This document shows positions 46,590-57,600 of a stretch of 64,000 bases of DNA, piece by piece (position 1 is the stretch's first letter; each line of letters begins with the position of its first letter). The stretch covers positions 62,001 through 126,000 of the forward strand of contig NZ_JABWGO010000004.1 in assembly GCF_013363995.1 (NCBI RefSeq), written 5' to 3'. The stretch comes from Nonomuraea rhodomycinica (GTDB lineage Bacteria > Actinomycetota > Actinomycetes > Streptosporangiales > Streptosporangiaceae). Both the position numbers and the translations under genes were made by a program. The notes under the pieces were generated by a model, which saw only the letters and a program-made list of their open reading frames with translations, was not told the DNA's origin and ran no database searches.

Positions 46590-49500
46590 ATGGGGACCGA
46601 GGACAAGCTCCGCGCCTACCTCAAGCGCGCCACCGTCGAACTCGCCCAGGCCCGCCGGCGCCTCACCGAGGCCGAGGAGCGCCGCCACGAACCGATCGCG
46701 GTCATCGGCATGGCCTGCCGCTACCCCGGCGGCGACACGGTCGAGGACTTCTGGCGCCTGCTGCGCGACAGCACGAACGTCGTGCGCGAGGTGCCGGCCT
46801 CCCGGTGGGACGTCGACGCCTACTACGACCCCGACCCGCGGACGCCGGGCGCCATGTACACCAGGTACGGCACGTTCCTGGACGACGTCACCGGCTGGGA
46901 CGCCGAGTTCTTCGGCCTGTCGCCGCGCGAGGCGCTGCGCATGGACCCCCACCAGCGGCTGCTGCTGGAGCTGGCCTGGGAGGGCCTGGAGAACTCCGGC
47001 ATCGCGCCCGCCCGCCTGGCGGGCAGCCGCACCGGCGTGATGGTCGGCTACATGGACACCCTCCAGTACGGCCGGCTGCAGATGGAGCGGCAGGGCGCCG
47101 ACGCCGTCTCCGACCCGTACCTGGGCCAGGGCGCGGTGTCGAGCGTGGCGGCCGGGCGGATCGCCTACCAGCTCGACCTCATCGGCCCCACGATGACGAT
47201 CGACACGGCCTGCTCCTCGTCGCTCATCGCCGTCCACCTGGCCATGGAGAGCCTGCGCCGCGGCGAGTGCGACCTCGCCCTCGCGGCGGGCGCGTCGCTG
47301 ACCCTGCACCCCACCACGTACGTCCAGGCGTGCGCCGGGCTGATGATGAGCGCCGACGGCCGGTGCAAGACGTTCGACGAGCGGGCCGACGGCTACGTCA
47401 TGGGGGAGGGCGGCGGCCTGGTCGTGCTGGAGCCGCTGTCCCGGGCCGTCGCGAACGGCCGCCGCATCCGGGCCGTCCTGCGCGGCTCGGCGGTCAACCA
47501 GGACGGCCGCAGCAACGGGCTCACCGCGCCCAGCCGCAAGGCGCAGGCCGACGTCATCACCCGGGCGCTCGCGGCGGCCCGGGTCGCCCCCGACGACGTC
47601 GACTACGTCGAGGCGCACGGCTCCGGCACCCACCTGGGCGACGCGATCGAGCTGTCCGCGCTGCACGACGTCTTCGGCGGCCGAGGGGCCGGCCGGCCGC
47701 TGCGGGTCGGCGCCGTCAAGACCAACATCGGTCACACCCAGGCCGCGGCCGGCATCGCCGGGCTGATCAAGACGACGCTCATCCTGGAGAACGGGCTCAT
47801 CCCGCCCAACCTGCACCTGACCACCCCGGCGGCGGCCATCCCCGAGGACGGCAGCGTCCAGCCGGTCACCGGGCCCGTGCCGCTGCCGCGCGAGGACCGG
47901 CCCCGGCTCATGGGCGTCAGCTCCTTCGGCCTGTCGGGCACGAACGCCCACGTCGTCGTCGAGTCCGCCCCGGAGAGCCAGGCTCCCGCGCCCGCGCTGC
48001 CGGCCCCGGACACCGGCTCTCCCGCGACCGCGACCTCGACCAACGGGTCGCCCACCACCGCTCCCGCCACCTCGGACATCGGCTCTCCCGCGACCGCCGG
48101 ACGGCCGTCCGCGTACGTGCTGCCCGTGTCGGCGGCCACCCGGGAGGCGCTGGGCGAGCAGGCCGGACGGCTCGCGGAGTGGCTCGGCGAGCGGCCCGAG
48201 ACGCCGCTCGCCGACCTCGCCCGCACCCTCCAGGCCGGACGCGCCGAGCTGGACCACCGCCGCGCCCTCGTCTGCACCGGCACCGGCGAGGCGCTGGAGC
48301 GGCTGCGCGCCACCGCCCGGCAGGGCGACGGGCACCGCGTCAAGGGCCGCCCCCGCGTCGCGTTCCTGCTGCAAGGGGTCGGCGACCAGTACGCGGGCCT
48401 CGGCAGGGAGCTGTACGCCAGGGAGCCCGTGTACGCCCAGGCCGTGGACACCTGTGTCGAACTGGTGGCCCGCCGCTCCGGCGTGGACCTGCGCCCCCTG
48501 TTCTTCCCGGCCGGCGACACCGCCGCGGAGCCCGCCCCGGCCGACCTGGCCGCGCTGCTCGGCCGCCGCCCCGCCGGCTCGGACGACGCGCCGCCCCCGG
48601 AGCACGACCCGCTGGACCAGGCGGCCATCGCGCACCCGTTCCTGTTCACCGTCGAGTACGCGCTGGCCAGGCTGCTCCAGCACTGGGGCGTCACCCCGGA
48701 CCTGCTCATCGGCTACAGCCTCGGCGAGTACGTGGCCGCCTGCCTCGCCGGGGTCTTCACCCTGGAGGACGCGCTGCACGTGGTCGTCGAGCGCGCCCAC
48801 CTGATCAGCGCCGTCCCCGCGGGCCGCATGGTCGCGGTCGCCGCCCCGGAGGACCGGATCACGGCCACGCTGTCCGGCGCCGGGATCGAGGTGGACGTGG
48901 CGGCCCGCAACGGCCCGGCCATGACCGTGCTGAGCGGCCTGCCCGGCGACATCGAGGCGGCCACCGCCGCGCTGACCGCGGCCGGTCTCGCCTGCCGCCC
49001 ACTGCGCTCGGCGCACGCCTTCCACTCCACGCTGCTCCAGCCGGCCCGCGAGAAGCTCGCCGCGGTGCTGGAGGCGGTGCCGCGCCGCGCTCCGGCCATC
49101 ACGATCGTCTCCAACCTCACCGGGGAGCCGCTCACCGCCGAGCAGGCGACCGGCACCGCGTACTGGGCCGACCAGCTCGTCAGCACGGTCCGCTTCGCCG
49201 ACGGCGTGCGCCACTGCGTGGGGCAGGACGTGACGGCGTTCGTGGAGCTCGGGCCGGGGCAGACCCTCGGCGGCCTGGTCCGGCAGAACCTCGCGGGCGG
49301 GGCCGCCACGGCGGTCCTCGGCACGCTGCCGCCCCGCTGGAGCGCGGGCGAGCGCCGCGATCCGCACCACGAGCTGCTGGCCGCCTGCGCCGCCCTGTGG
49401 GAGCTCGGGTCCCCGGTCAGGTGGGACCTCACCCGCCCCGGGGACGGCCGGGTGCTCAGCCTGCCCACGTACCCGTTCCAGCGCACCCGCTTCTGGCCCG

Positions 49501-51617
49501 ACCTGGGCCCGGATCACGGGACCCAGGCTCCCGCCGGGCCGCGCTCCCGCGACGGGAGCGGCGCCGAGGCGGATGGCGACCACGTGTTCGTCCCGGCCTG
49601 GCGTCAGGACCCGGCGCGGGCCGCCCTCCCGGAGTCCGTGCGGCTGCCCGGCCCGCTCGTCGTCTTCGCCGACCCCGGCGGCGTCGGCACGGCCCTGGCC
49701 GGCCTCGCCGCGGCGACCGGGACGCGGGTCGTCGAGGTGCGCCCCCGGCCCTCCACCGCCGATCCCGCCGCCGGGCCGGTTCGCGACGGCAGGCTGCTCA
49801 CCATCGACCCGGCCGCGCCCGAGCACTACGCCGAGGTGTTCGCCGGGCTCGGCGACGGGCCCGTCCACGTCGCGTACCTGTGGGGTCTGACCCCCGGCGC
49901 GCCGGACGCCCCGGACAGGTCCCCCGGGACCTTCGCGGGGGACGCGGAGCTGCGCGCCGCCGTGGAGCACGGCTTCACCGGCCTCCTCCTGGCGGTCCAG
50001 GCGCTCGGCGACCTGCCCGGCCGCCAGGGCGTACGGCTGCTGACCGTCACCGCGGGCGCCACCGAGATCATCGGCGGCGACACGCCCGCGCCCCACCAGG
50101 CGCTCGCCCACGGCCTCGGCCGCGCCGTGCGGCACGAATACCCCGGCCTGACCTGGAGCGGCGTCGACCTCGACCCCGAGCCCGACGGGCGGGCGGCGGC
50201 CCGGGTGGCCCACGAGCTGATGACCGAGCCGCCCGACGGCAAGGACCCCGGCGCCCCCGACCCGCTGTCGGGCTGGCGGCGCGGCCGCCGCTGGACCCGC
50301 GAATGGGCCCAGGTCCCCGAGCCGGCTCTCGACGACCCCGTGTGGCGGGCCGACGGTGCGTACCTCATCACCGGCGGCACCCGCGGCCTCGGCATGGCGC
50401 TCGCCAAGCACCTCGTGCGCTCCGGCGTCCGCCGCCTCGCCCTCGTCGGCCGCACCCCCATCCCCGGAGAGGCCGGCCCCGTCCCCGGAGAGGCGGGCCC
50501 CGTCCCCGGAGAGGCCGGCCTCATCCCCGGGGAGCAGGCGGGGGGGCCCGGCGACCGGGTGGCGGCGACCCTGCGGGACGTCGCCGAGCTGGAGGCCGCC
50601 GGCGCCGAGGTGCTGCTGCTCACCGCCGACACCGGCGTCCCCGCCGAGCTGCGCGCCGCCCTCGGCCGCGCCCGCGAGCGCTTCGGCCGCCTCCACGGCG
50701 TCGTCCACGCCGCCGGCCTGCCCGCCGGCGGGCTCACGCAGCGCCGCACGGTCGCCGACGCGACCGCGGTGCTCGCCCCCAAGGTCCTCGCCATGGGCCC
50801 GCTGGCCGAGCTGGTCGGCCCGGACACGCCCGCCGGCGAGCGGCCCGAGCTGCTCGTCCTCTACTCCTCCGCCGTCACCGCGTTCGGCGGCATCGGCGAG
50901 GCCGACTACTGCGCCGCCAACACCGTCCTCGACGCGTACGGGCAGGCGCTGGCCGCCGCCTCCCCGACCCGGGTCGTCTCGGTGGCCTGGGGCCCGTGGC
51001 GGCACGACGTGTGGCAGGCCGAGAACCTCAAGAGCACCGGCGGCCTCGCCGAGCGGGTGGGCGCCTACCGCGCCGCCCACGGCTTCACCGACGAGGGGGG
51101 CTGCGCGCTGCTCGACCGCGTCGTGGCCGGCGGTCACGGCGGCGTCATGGCCGTGCGGCAGCCGCTGCGCGCGGTGCTGGACGCCTGGTCGAGCATGCTC
51201 GACCTGGACGACCTCGTCGGCGCCGCCGTGGCGGCCGGGCCGAAGGGCGAGCGGTTCCCGCGTCCTCGGCTGCGCGCCGACTACGCGCCGCCCCGCTCGG
51301 ACGCGGAGGCGCGCATGGCCGACCTGTGGGGCGCCTTCCTCGGCATCGACGCGGTCGGGGTCCACGACCCGTTCTTCGACCTCGGCGGCAACTCGCTGGT
51401 CGGCATGGCCATGGTGCTCGCCATCGAGAAGGAGCTCGGCCGGCCGGTGCCCCCCGCGCTGCTCTTCGAGCACGCGACCGTCGCGGAGTTCACGGCGGCG
51501 CTCGGCGCGGCCGGGGACGACGGCGACGGCCGGGGCGGGGGCGGCCAGGAGGCGCTGGCCGGCAGTTCGGCACGGGGGGAACGGCGGCGCAGGGCCCGTT
51601 CCGGCAACCGGAGATGA
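46590..51617 (+). CDS. Modular PKS 4: module 4 (KS-AT-KR-ACP)
   Basis: A 1675-residue module of a different style. A docking helix like those of PKS 2 and 3 (EDKLRAYLKRATVELAQARR) is kept. KS has C208 in DTACSSS; AT has S710 in GYSLGEYVAA and HAFH at 809-812 (malonyl-type); KR has TGGTRGLG near 1259 and Y1440 in DYCAAN; the carrier has S1602 in DLGGNSL, the form usual in NRPS and myxobacterial or cyanobacterial PKS carriers. The roughly 280 residues between AT and the KR NADPH motif are KR structural domain only, with no dehydratase, so a hydroxyl should remain. No SASDEEIF tail is present. GGAAAGG precedes the ATG by about 9 bases; the stop overlaps the next gene (ATGA). Confidence 0.94.
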   Translation: MGTEDKLRAYLKRATVELAQARRRLTEAEERRHEPIAVIGMACRYPGGDTVEDFWRLLRDSTNVVREVPASRWDVDAYYDPDPRTPGAMYTRYGTFLDDVTGWDAEFFGLSPREALRMDPHQRLLLELAWEGLENSGIAPARLAGSRTGVMVGYMDTLQYGRLQMERQGADAVSDPYLGQGAVSSVAAGRIAYQLDLIGPTMTIDTACSSSLIAVHLAMESLRRGECDLALAAGASLTLHPTTYVQACAGLMMSADGRCKTFDERADGYVMGEGGGLVVLEPLSRAVANGRRIRAVLRGSAVNQDGRSNGLTAPSRKAQADVITRALAAARVAPDDVDYVEAHGSGTHLGDAIELSALHDVFGGRGAGRPLRVGAVKTNIGHTQAAAGIAGLIKTTLILENGLIPPNLHLTTPAAAIPEDGSVQPVTGPVPLPREDRPRLMGVSSFGLSGTNAHVVVESAPESQAPAPALPAPDTGSPATATSTNGSPTTAPATSDIGSPATAGRPSAYVLPVSAATREALGEQAGRLAEWLGERPETPLADLARTLQAGRAELDHRRALVCTGTGEALERLRATARQGDGHRVKGRPRVAFLLQGVGDQYAGLGRELYAREPVYAQAVDTCVELVARRSGVDLRPLFFPAGDTAAEPAPADLAALLGRRPAGSDDAPPPEHDPLDQAAIAHPFLFTVEYALARLLQHWGVTPDLLIGYSLGEYVAACLAGVFTLEDALHVVVERAHLISAVPAGRMVAVAAPEDRITATLSGAGIEVDVAARNGPAMTVLSGLPGDIEAATAALTAAGLACRPLRSAHAFHSTLLQPAREKLAAVLEAVPRRAPAITIVSNLTGEPLTAEQATGTAYWADQLVSTVRFADGVRHCVGQDVTAFVELGPGQTLGGLVRQNLAGGAATAVLGTLPPRWSAGERRDPHHELLAACAALWELGSPVRWDLTRPGDGRVLSLPTYPFQRTRFWPDLGPDHGTQAPAGPRSRDGSGAEADGDHVFVPAWRQDPARAALPESVRLPGPLVVFADPGGVGTALAGLAAATGTRVVEVRPRPSTADPAAGPVRDGRLLTIDPAAPEHYAEVFAGLGDGPVHVAYLWGLTPGAPDAPDRSPGTFAGDAELRAAVEHGFTGLLLAVQALGDLPGRQGVRLLTVTAGATEIIGGDTPAPHQALAHGLGRAVRHEYPGLTWSGVDLDPEPDGRAAARVAHELMTEPPDGKDPGAPDPLSGWRRGRRWTREWAQVPEPALDDPVWRADGAYLITGGTRGLGMALAKHLVRSGVRRLALVGRTPIPGEAGPVPGEAGPVPGEAGLIPGEQAGGPGDRVAATLRDVAELEAAGAEVLLLTADTGVPAELRAALGRARERFGRLHGVVHAAGLPAGGLTQRRTVADATAVLAPKVLAMGPLAELVGPDTPAGERPELLVLYSSAVTAFGGIGEADYCAANTVLDAYGQALAAASPTRVVSVAWGPWRHDVWQAENLKSTGGLAERVGAYRAAHGFTDEGGCALLDRVVAGGHGGVMAVRQPLRAVLDAWSSMLDLDDLVGAAVAAGPKGERFPRPRLRADYAPPRSDAEARMADLWGAFLGIDAVGVHDPFFDLGGNSLVGMAMVLAIEKELGRPVPPALLFEHATVAEFTAALGAAGDDGDGRGGGGQEALAGSSARGERRRRARSGNRR
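50463..50537 (+). repeat. 21-base minisatellite inside KR of PKS 4
   Basis: Three and a half 21-base units encode PGEAGPV, PGEAGPV, PGEAGLI and PGEQ in a loop just after the first strand-helix of the ketoreductase (after LVGRTPI). Unlike the others this lies within a catalytic domain. Confidence 0.85.
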
Positions 51618-54600
51618 GGACGATTGACGTGATCGACGACATCGACGAGATCGACGGCGAGAGCTCCGGCAACGACATCGCGATCGTCGGCATGTCGGGG
51701 CGCTTCCCGGGGGCGTCCGACGTGGCCGGGCTGTGGTCCGTGATCCGGTCCGGCGGGTCCGGGATCACCCGGTTCACCGACGACGAGCTGCGCGCCGCCG
51801 GCGTCCCCGAGGAGCTGATCGCCGACCCGTCGTACGTGAAGGCGAGCCCGGTGATCGACGGCGTCGAGCTGTTCGACGCGGGTTTCTTCGGGATCGGCCC
51901 GAAGGAGGCGCAGATCCTCGACCCGCAGCACCGGCTGTTCCTGGAGCACGGCTGGACGGCGCTGGAGGACGCCGGGTGCGACCCGACGCGCTTCGACGGG
52001 GCCGTCGGCGTGTTCGCCGGCTGCGCGCACAGCTCGTACATGCAGAACAACCTGCTCCCCAGCGGCGTCAGCGCCGTCATGGGCGAGCTCGCCGTCGGGC
52101 TGGCCAACGACAAGGACTCCCTCACCACCCGCGTCGCGCACACGCTCGGCCTGTCCGGCCCCAGCTACGGCGTGCAGAGCTACTGCTCGACGTCGCTGGT
52201 CGCCGTGTGCGCCGCCGCGACCAGCCTGGCGAGCTTCGAGTGCGACCTGGCGCTGGCGGGCGGCGTCGCCGTGAACGTGCCGCACCGCGTCGGCTACCTC
52301 TACCAGCAGGGCGGCATCGCCCCGCCCGACGGCGAGTGCCGCGCGTTCGACGCGGGCGGCCTGGGCGCGCCGCTCGGCAGCGGCGTCGGCGTCGTCGCGC
52401 TGCGGCGGCTGGAGGACGCGCTGGCCGACGGCGACCAGATCTACGCCGTGCTGCGCGGCTGGGCGGTCAACAACGACGCCGGGCGCAAGGTCGGCTTCAC
52501 CGCCCCCGGCGTGCAGGGGCAGGCCGCCGTCATGGCGGAGGCGCTGGCCAGCGCCGGGCTGACCCCCGCCGACATCGACTACGTCGAGGCGCACGGCACC
52601 GGCACCGCGCTCGGCGACGCGGCGGAGCTGGCGGCGCTCCAGCAGGTGTTCCGGGACGAGTCCCTTCTCGTCGGGTCGGTCAAGACGAACCTCGGCCACC
52701 TCGACCGCGCCGCCGGCGTCACCAACCTCATCAAGGTGGCGCTCTCCCTGCGCCACGACGAGATCCCGCCGACCGTCAACCTGACCGACCCCAACCCGCA
52801 GCTCGCCTCCGGCCAGGCCCGGCTGGAGATCGTCACCGGGCTGCGGCGCTGGCCGCGCGAGGCGGGCCGGACCCGCCGCGCCGGGGTGAGCGCGTTCGGC
52901 ATCGGCGGCACGAACGCGCACGTGGTGGTCGAGGAGGCGCCGCTGGTGCCGCGCACCGAGGAGCCGCCGCGCCCCGAGCTGCTGGTCTGGTCCGCCCGTA
53001 CGGCCTCCGCCGCCGACGCGATGACCGAACGCCTGGCCGCGCACCTGGCCGCCGACGGCTCCGCGCACCGGCTGGCCGACGTCGCCCACACGCTGCAGAC
53101 GGGGCGGCAGGTGTTCGCCCACCGCCGGATGGCGGTGGCCTCCTCCACCGCCGAGGCGGCGGAGCGCATCCGGTCCGGGGCGGTGCTCGGCGGCGCCGGG
53201 AGCCGCGCCGACCGGCCCGTCGCCTTCCTCATCGCCGGTACCGGCGAGCAGTACCCGGGGATGGCCGCCGAGCTGTACGAGAGCGAGCCGGTGTTCCGGG
53301 CGGCGCTCGACAAGTGCCGCGCCGAGCTGCGGCGCCGGACGGGCGGCGAGGACCCGCTCGCCGAGATGATCGGGCCGCGGCGGGGCGGCGAGGGGGACGC
53401 GCTCGGCCGGTTGCTCGGCCGCGCCTCCGCGCCCGCCGCGGCGCCCCCCACCCGGGTGCTCCAGCCCGCGCTGTTCGCCGTCGAGTACGCGCTGGCGCGG
53501 CTCGTCCAGTCGTGGGGCGTCGAGCCGGCCGCGCTGGCCGGCTACAGCCTCGGCGAGTACGTCGCGGCGTGCCTGGCCGGGGTGATGTCCCTGGAGTCGG
53601 CCGTCGCGCTGGTCGCCCACCGGGCCGCCCTCATCGACGAGCTGCCGCCGGGCGAGATGTGCGCGGTGCCGCTCGCCGCCGCCGGCCTGCGGGAGCGCCT
53701 GGCCGGCGTGACCGGTGTGGACGTCGCCGCGGTCAGCGGGCCCGAGCTGACCGTGCTGGCCGGCGAGCCGGCGGCGATGGCCGCGGCCAGGGCGCTGCTG
53801 GAGGCCGACGGGGTGCCGTGCCGCCCGCTGGCCGCCGGACACGCCTTCCACTCCCGGATGATGGAGCCGCTGCGGGAGCGGCTGACCGCCTGGATCGCCG
53901 AGAACGTCCCGCTCCACGCGCCCCGCGTCCCCGTCGTCTCCAACGTCACCGGCGCGCTCGCGACCGCCGCGCAGCTCACCGACCCGGCGTACTGGGCCGA
54001 GCACATGTGCGCGACCGTGCGCTTCGACGAGGTGCTGGGCACGCTGCTGCGGCTGGACGGCGACGCGGCGCTGCTGGAGATCGGGCCGGGCCAGTCGCTG
54101 GGCGCGATGGCGCGCGGCCACCGCGACTGCCCGCCGGACCGCTGGCCGCTCGTCGTCGCCACCCTTCCGGGGGCGGACGACCCGCGCCCGGCGGGGGAGG
54201 TGCTGGCGGAGGCGGCCGGGCGGCTGTGGCTGGCCGGTGCGCCGATCGACTGGTCCGGCTACCGGCAGGACCGGCCGGTGGCCAAGGTGGGGCTGCCGAC
54301 GTACCCGTTCGAGCGGGAGCGCTACTGGATCGACCCGCCGTCCCAGGGGGCCGCTCCGGCCGCCGTCGCGGTCGCGGCCGGCCGGCGGGCCTCCGACGGA
54401 GCCGCGTCCGGCGTCGCCCCGCAGGGAGCCGCGTCCGGCACCGTCCCGCAGGGAGCCACGTCCGGGGTCGCCCCGCAGGCAGCCGCGTCCGGCGTCGTCC
54501 CGCAGGGCCTGAACGGCGCCGCTCCCTCCACCGGCGGCCTCGGCGCGGTCCCGGCCCGGCGGGCGCACGTCGAGCTGCTCGTCCCGGAGTGGATCCCGGC

Positions 54601-57600
54601 CGTGCTCCCCGAGAGCGGGACGCCTGCCCGGGTGGGGCGTTGCGTGCTCGTCTCGGGCGGCGCCGGTGACGGGGCGGTCGCGGAGGACCCGGACGGCCGG
54701 GAGACCGAGGCCGACCCGGGTCGTGCGGACGCCCAGGTGGCCGGGGCGCTGGCGCGGTCGTTGCGCGCGCACGGCGTGGACGTCGTGACGGTCACCGGGC
54801 AGGACGACTTCGCGGCGCTCACCCGCGGCCCGGACGCCTCCGCCCCGGCCACGGTCGTGGACCTCCGCCTCCTCGCGCCGGCGACGGACGGCGTGGGAGG
54901 CGGGCTGGTGCCCGTGGCGCGGCTGCTGGCGGCGCTCGGCGAGCGGGGCGGGGACGGGACCCGGGTGCTGCTGGTCACGCGCGGCGGGCAGGCGGCGGCC
55001 GGCGGAGAGGTCCCGGACGCCGCGCACGCGGCCGCGGCCACCCTGCCGATGGTCGCCAACCAGGAGTACCTCAGCCTCGACTGCGCCGCCGTGGACCTCG
55101 ACCCGGACGCCGGCGTCCAGGCCGTGGCCGACGCGCTGACCGGCGAGATCCTGAACCCGTCCGGCGAGGTCTTCGTCGCCTACCGCGACGGCACCCGCCT
55201 CGTGCGCGTCTTCACCCCGAGCGAGCCGCCCGCCTCCGCCTCCGAGCCCCCCGCCTCCGAGCCGCCCGCTTCGGGACCGCTCGCTTCGGGACCGCCCGCT
55301 TCGGGACCGCTCGCTTCGGAACCGCTCGCCTCCGAGCCGCCCGCCCCTCCCGCGGCCGGGGGGACGTACCTGGTCACCGGCGGTCTGGGCGACGTGGGCC
55401 TGATCGTCGCCGAGCACCTGGCCCGCGCCGGCGCCGCCCGGCTGGTCCTCACCAGCCGCGCCGGCCTGCCCGCCGAGCCGGGCGACCCGCGCCGCGCGGC
55501 GGTCGAGCGCATCCGCGCCCTGGGCGCCGAGGTGCTCACCCCCGCGGTGGACGTCACGGACGCCGCCGCCATGCGCGCCACGCTCGCCGGCCTCACGGGT
55601 GCCGAGCACGGCGCGCACCGGTTGGACGGGGTGGTGCACGCCGCGGCCGACACGCGGCCCGGCGGGTTCCGCCCGCTGCGCGACCTCGACGAGGAGGCGG
55701 TCGCCCGCCACCTCGCCGCCAAGGTGACCGGCGCCCAGGTGCTGGAGCAGGTGCTGGGCGAGCTGCCGGCCGACCGCGCGCCGCGCTTCTGCCTCGTGTT
55801 CTCGTCCACCTCGGCGGTCCTCGGCGGCATCACGTTCGGCAGCTACGCCGCCGCCAACGCCGCCCTGACCGCGCTCGCCCACCGCGGCCACTCCGCCTGG
55901 GCGCAGGGCCGTACCCCCACCCGGTGGGTCGCGGCGAGCTGGGACACCTGGGCCGTCACCCTCGACCGGCTGGAGGGCGGCATGGGCGCGGCGATGGCCG
56001 CGCACTCGATGAGCGCGGCGGAGTCGCTGGCGGCCTTCGACCGGCTGACCGCCGTGACGCGGCCCGGCCTGGTGGTCGCGGCGGGCGGGCTGGACGACCG
56101 GCTGCCCCGCTCCGTGCCCGCCGCCACGGCCCTGCTCGCCGGGGCCGCCCCCGGAGCCCGGGCAGGTGAGGAGGGGACGTCCGCGGGCGCCGGCGACCGG
56201 TTTCCGCGCCCCGAGCTCCCCCAGCCCTACACCCCGCCGCAGTCGCCGGTGGAGCACGCGCTCGCGGCGCTCTGGTCGGAGGTGCTGGGCGTCGAACCGG
56301 TCGGCACCCGGGACAACTTCTTCGACCTCGGCGGCAACTCGCTGGTGGCGCTGCAGATGCTCGCACTGGTGAAGCAGCGGTTCGGGGTGGCGGTGCCCAC
56401 CGTGGCGCTGTTCGAGGCGCCGACGGTCGGCACCCTGGCCGTCATCCTGGACGAACGCGGCGCCACGACCGCTCCCGAGGCGGCCACGGCCGCGACCGTC
56501 GCGGAACCCGCGCCCACGCCCGCCGTCCGCGTCGGCGAGCGCGCCACGCCCGCCGTCCGCGTCGTCGGCGAGCGCGCCAGGAGCGCCACCGAGGACGACC
56601 GCCGCATCGCGATCATCGGCATGGCCGGCCGCTTCCCCGGCGCCCCCGACGTGGCCACGTTCTGGCGCAACCTCAACGACGGCGTCGAGTCCATCAGCTT
56701 CTTCTCCGAGGAGGAGCTGCTGGCCGCCGGGGCCGACCCCGAGCAGATCAAGGACCCCGCGTACGTGCCGGCCCGGCCCGTCCTGGACGACGTCAGCGGC
56801 TTCGACGCGGCCTTCTTCGGCATGAGCCCCCGCATGGCCGCCATCACCGACCCGCAGCAGCGCGCCTTCCTGGAGGTGTGCTGGGAGGCGCTCGAACAGG
56901 GCGGCTACGCGGCGCCGGAGCACCGGGGCCGGGTGGGCGTGTTCGGCGGCGCCAACATCAGCACGTACCTGCTGCGGATGACCGACCACCTGCTCGGCGG
57001 CGGCCAGAACGAGTTCAGCGGGTTCGAGGTCATCATGGGCAACGACAAGGACGCCCTCACCACGACCGTGTCGTACCTGTTCGACCTGTACGGGCCGAGT
57101 GTCGCGGTGCAGACGTTCTGCTCCACCTCGCTGGTGGCCGCGCACCTGGCCGTGCAGAGCCTGCGGGCCGGCGACTGCGAGCTGGCGCTCGCCGGCGGCG
57201 TGTCGATCCGCGTCCCCGACCGGGTCGGCCACCTGTACGGGCCGGGCGGCCAGGAGTCGCCCGACGGCCACGTGCGCGCCTTCGACGCCGCCGCCAAGGG
57301 CAGCATGTTCGGCGACGGCGCCGCCGCGGTGCTGCTGAAGCGGCTGCCCGACGCGATCCGCGACGGCGACCACGTCTGGGCCGTCATCCGCGGCTCGGCC
57401 ATGAACAACGACGGCGCGCTCAAGGTCGGCTACACCGCGCCCAGCGTCGTCGGCCAGTCCCGGGTCATCGCCGACGCGATGGCCGACGCGGGCGTCACCG
57501 GCGAGGACATCAGCTACGTCGAGGCGCACGGCACCGCCACGGAGCTGGGCGACCCCATCGAGGTGGCCGCCCTGACCCGGGCCTTCGGCGCGACGCGGGA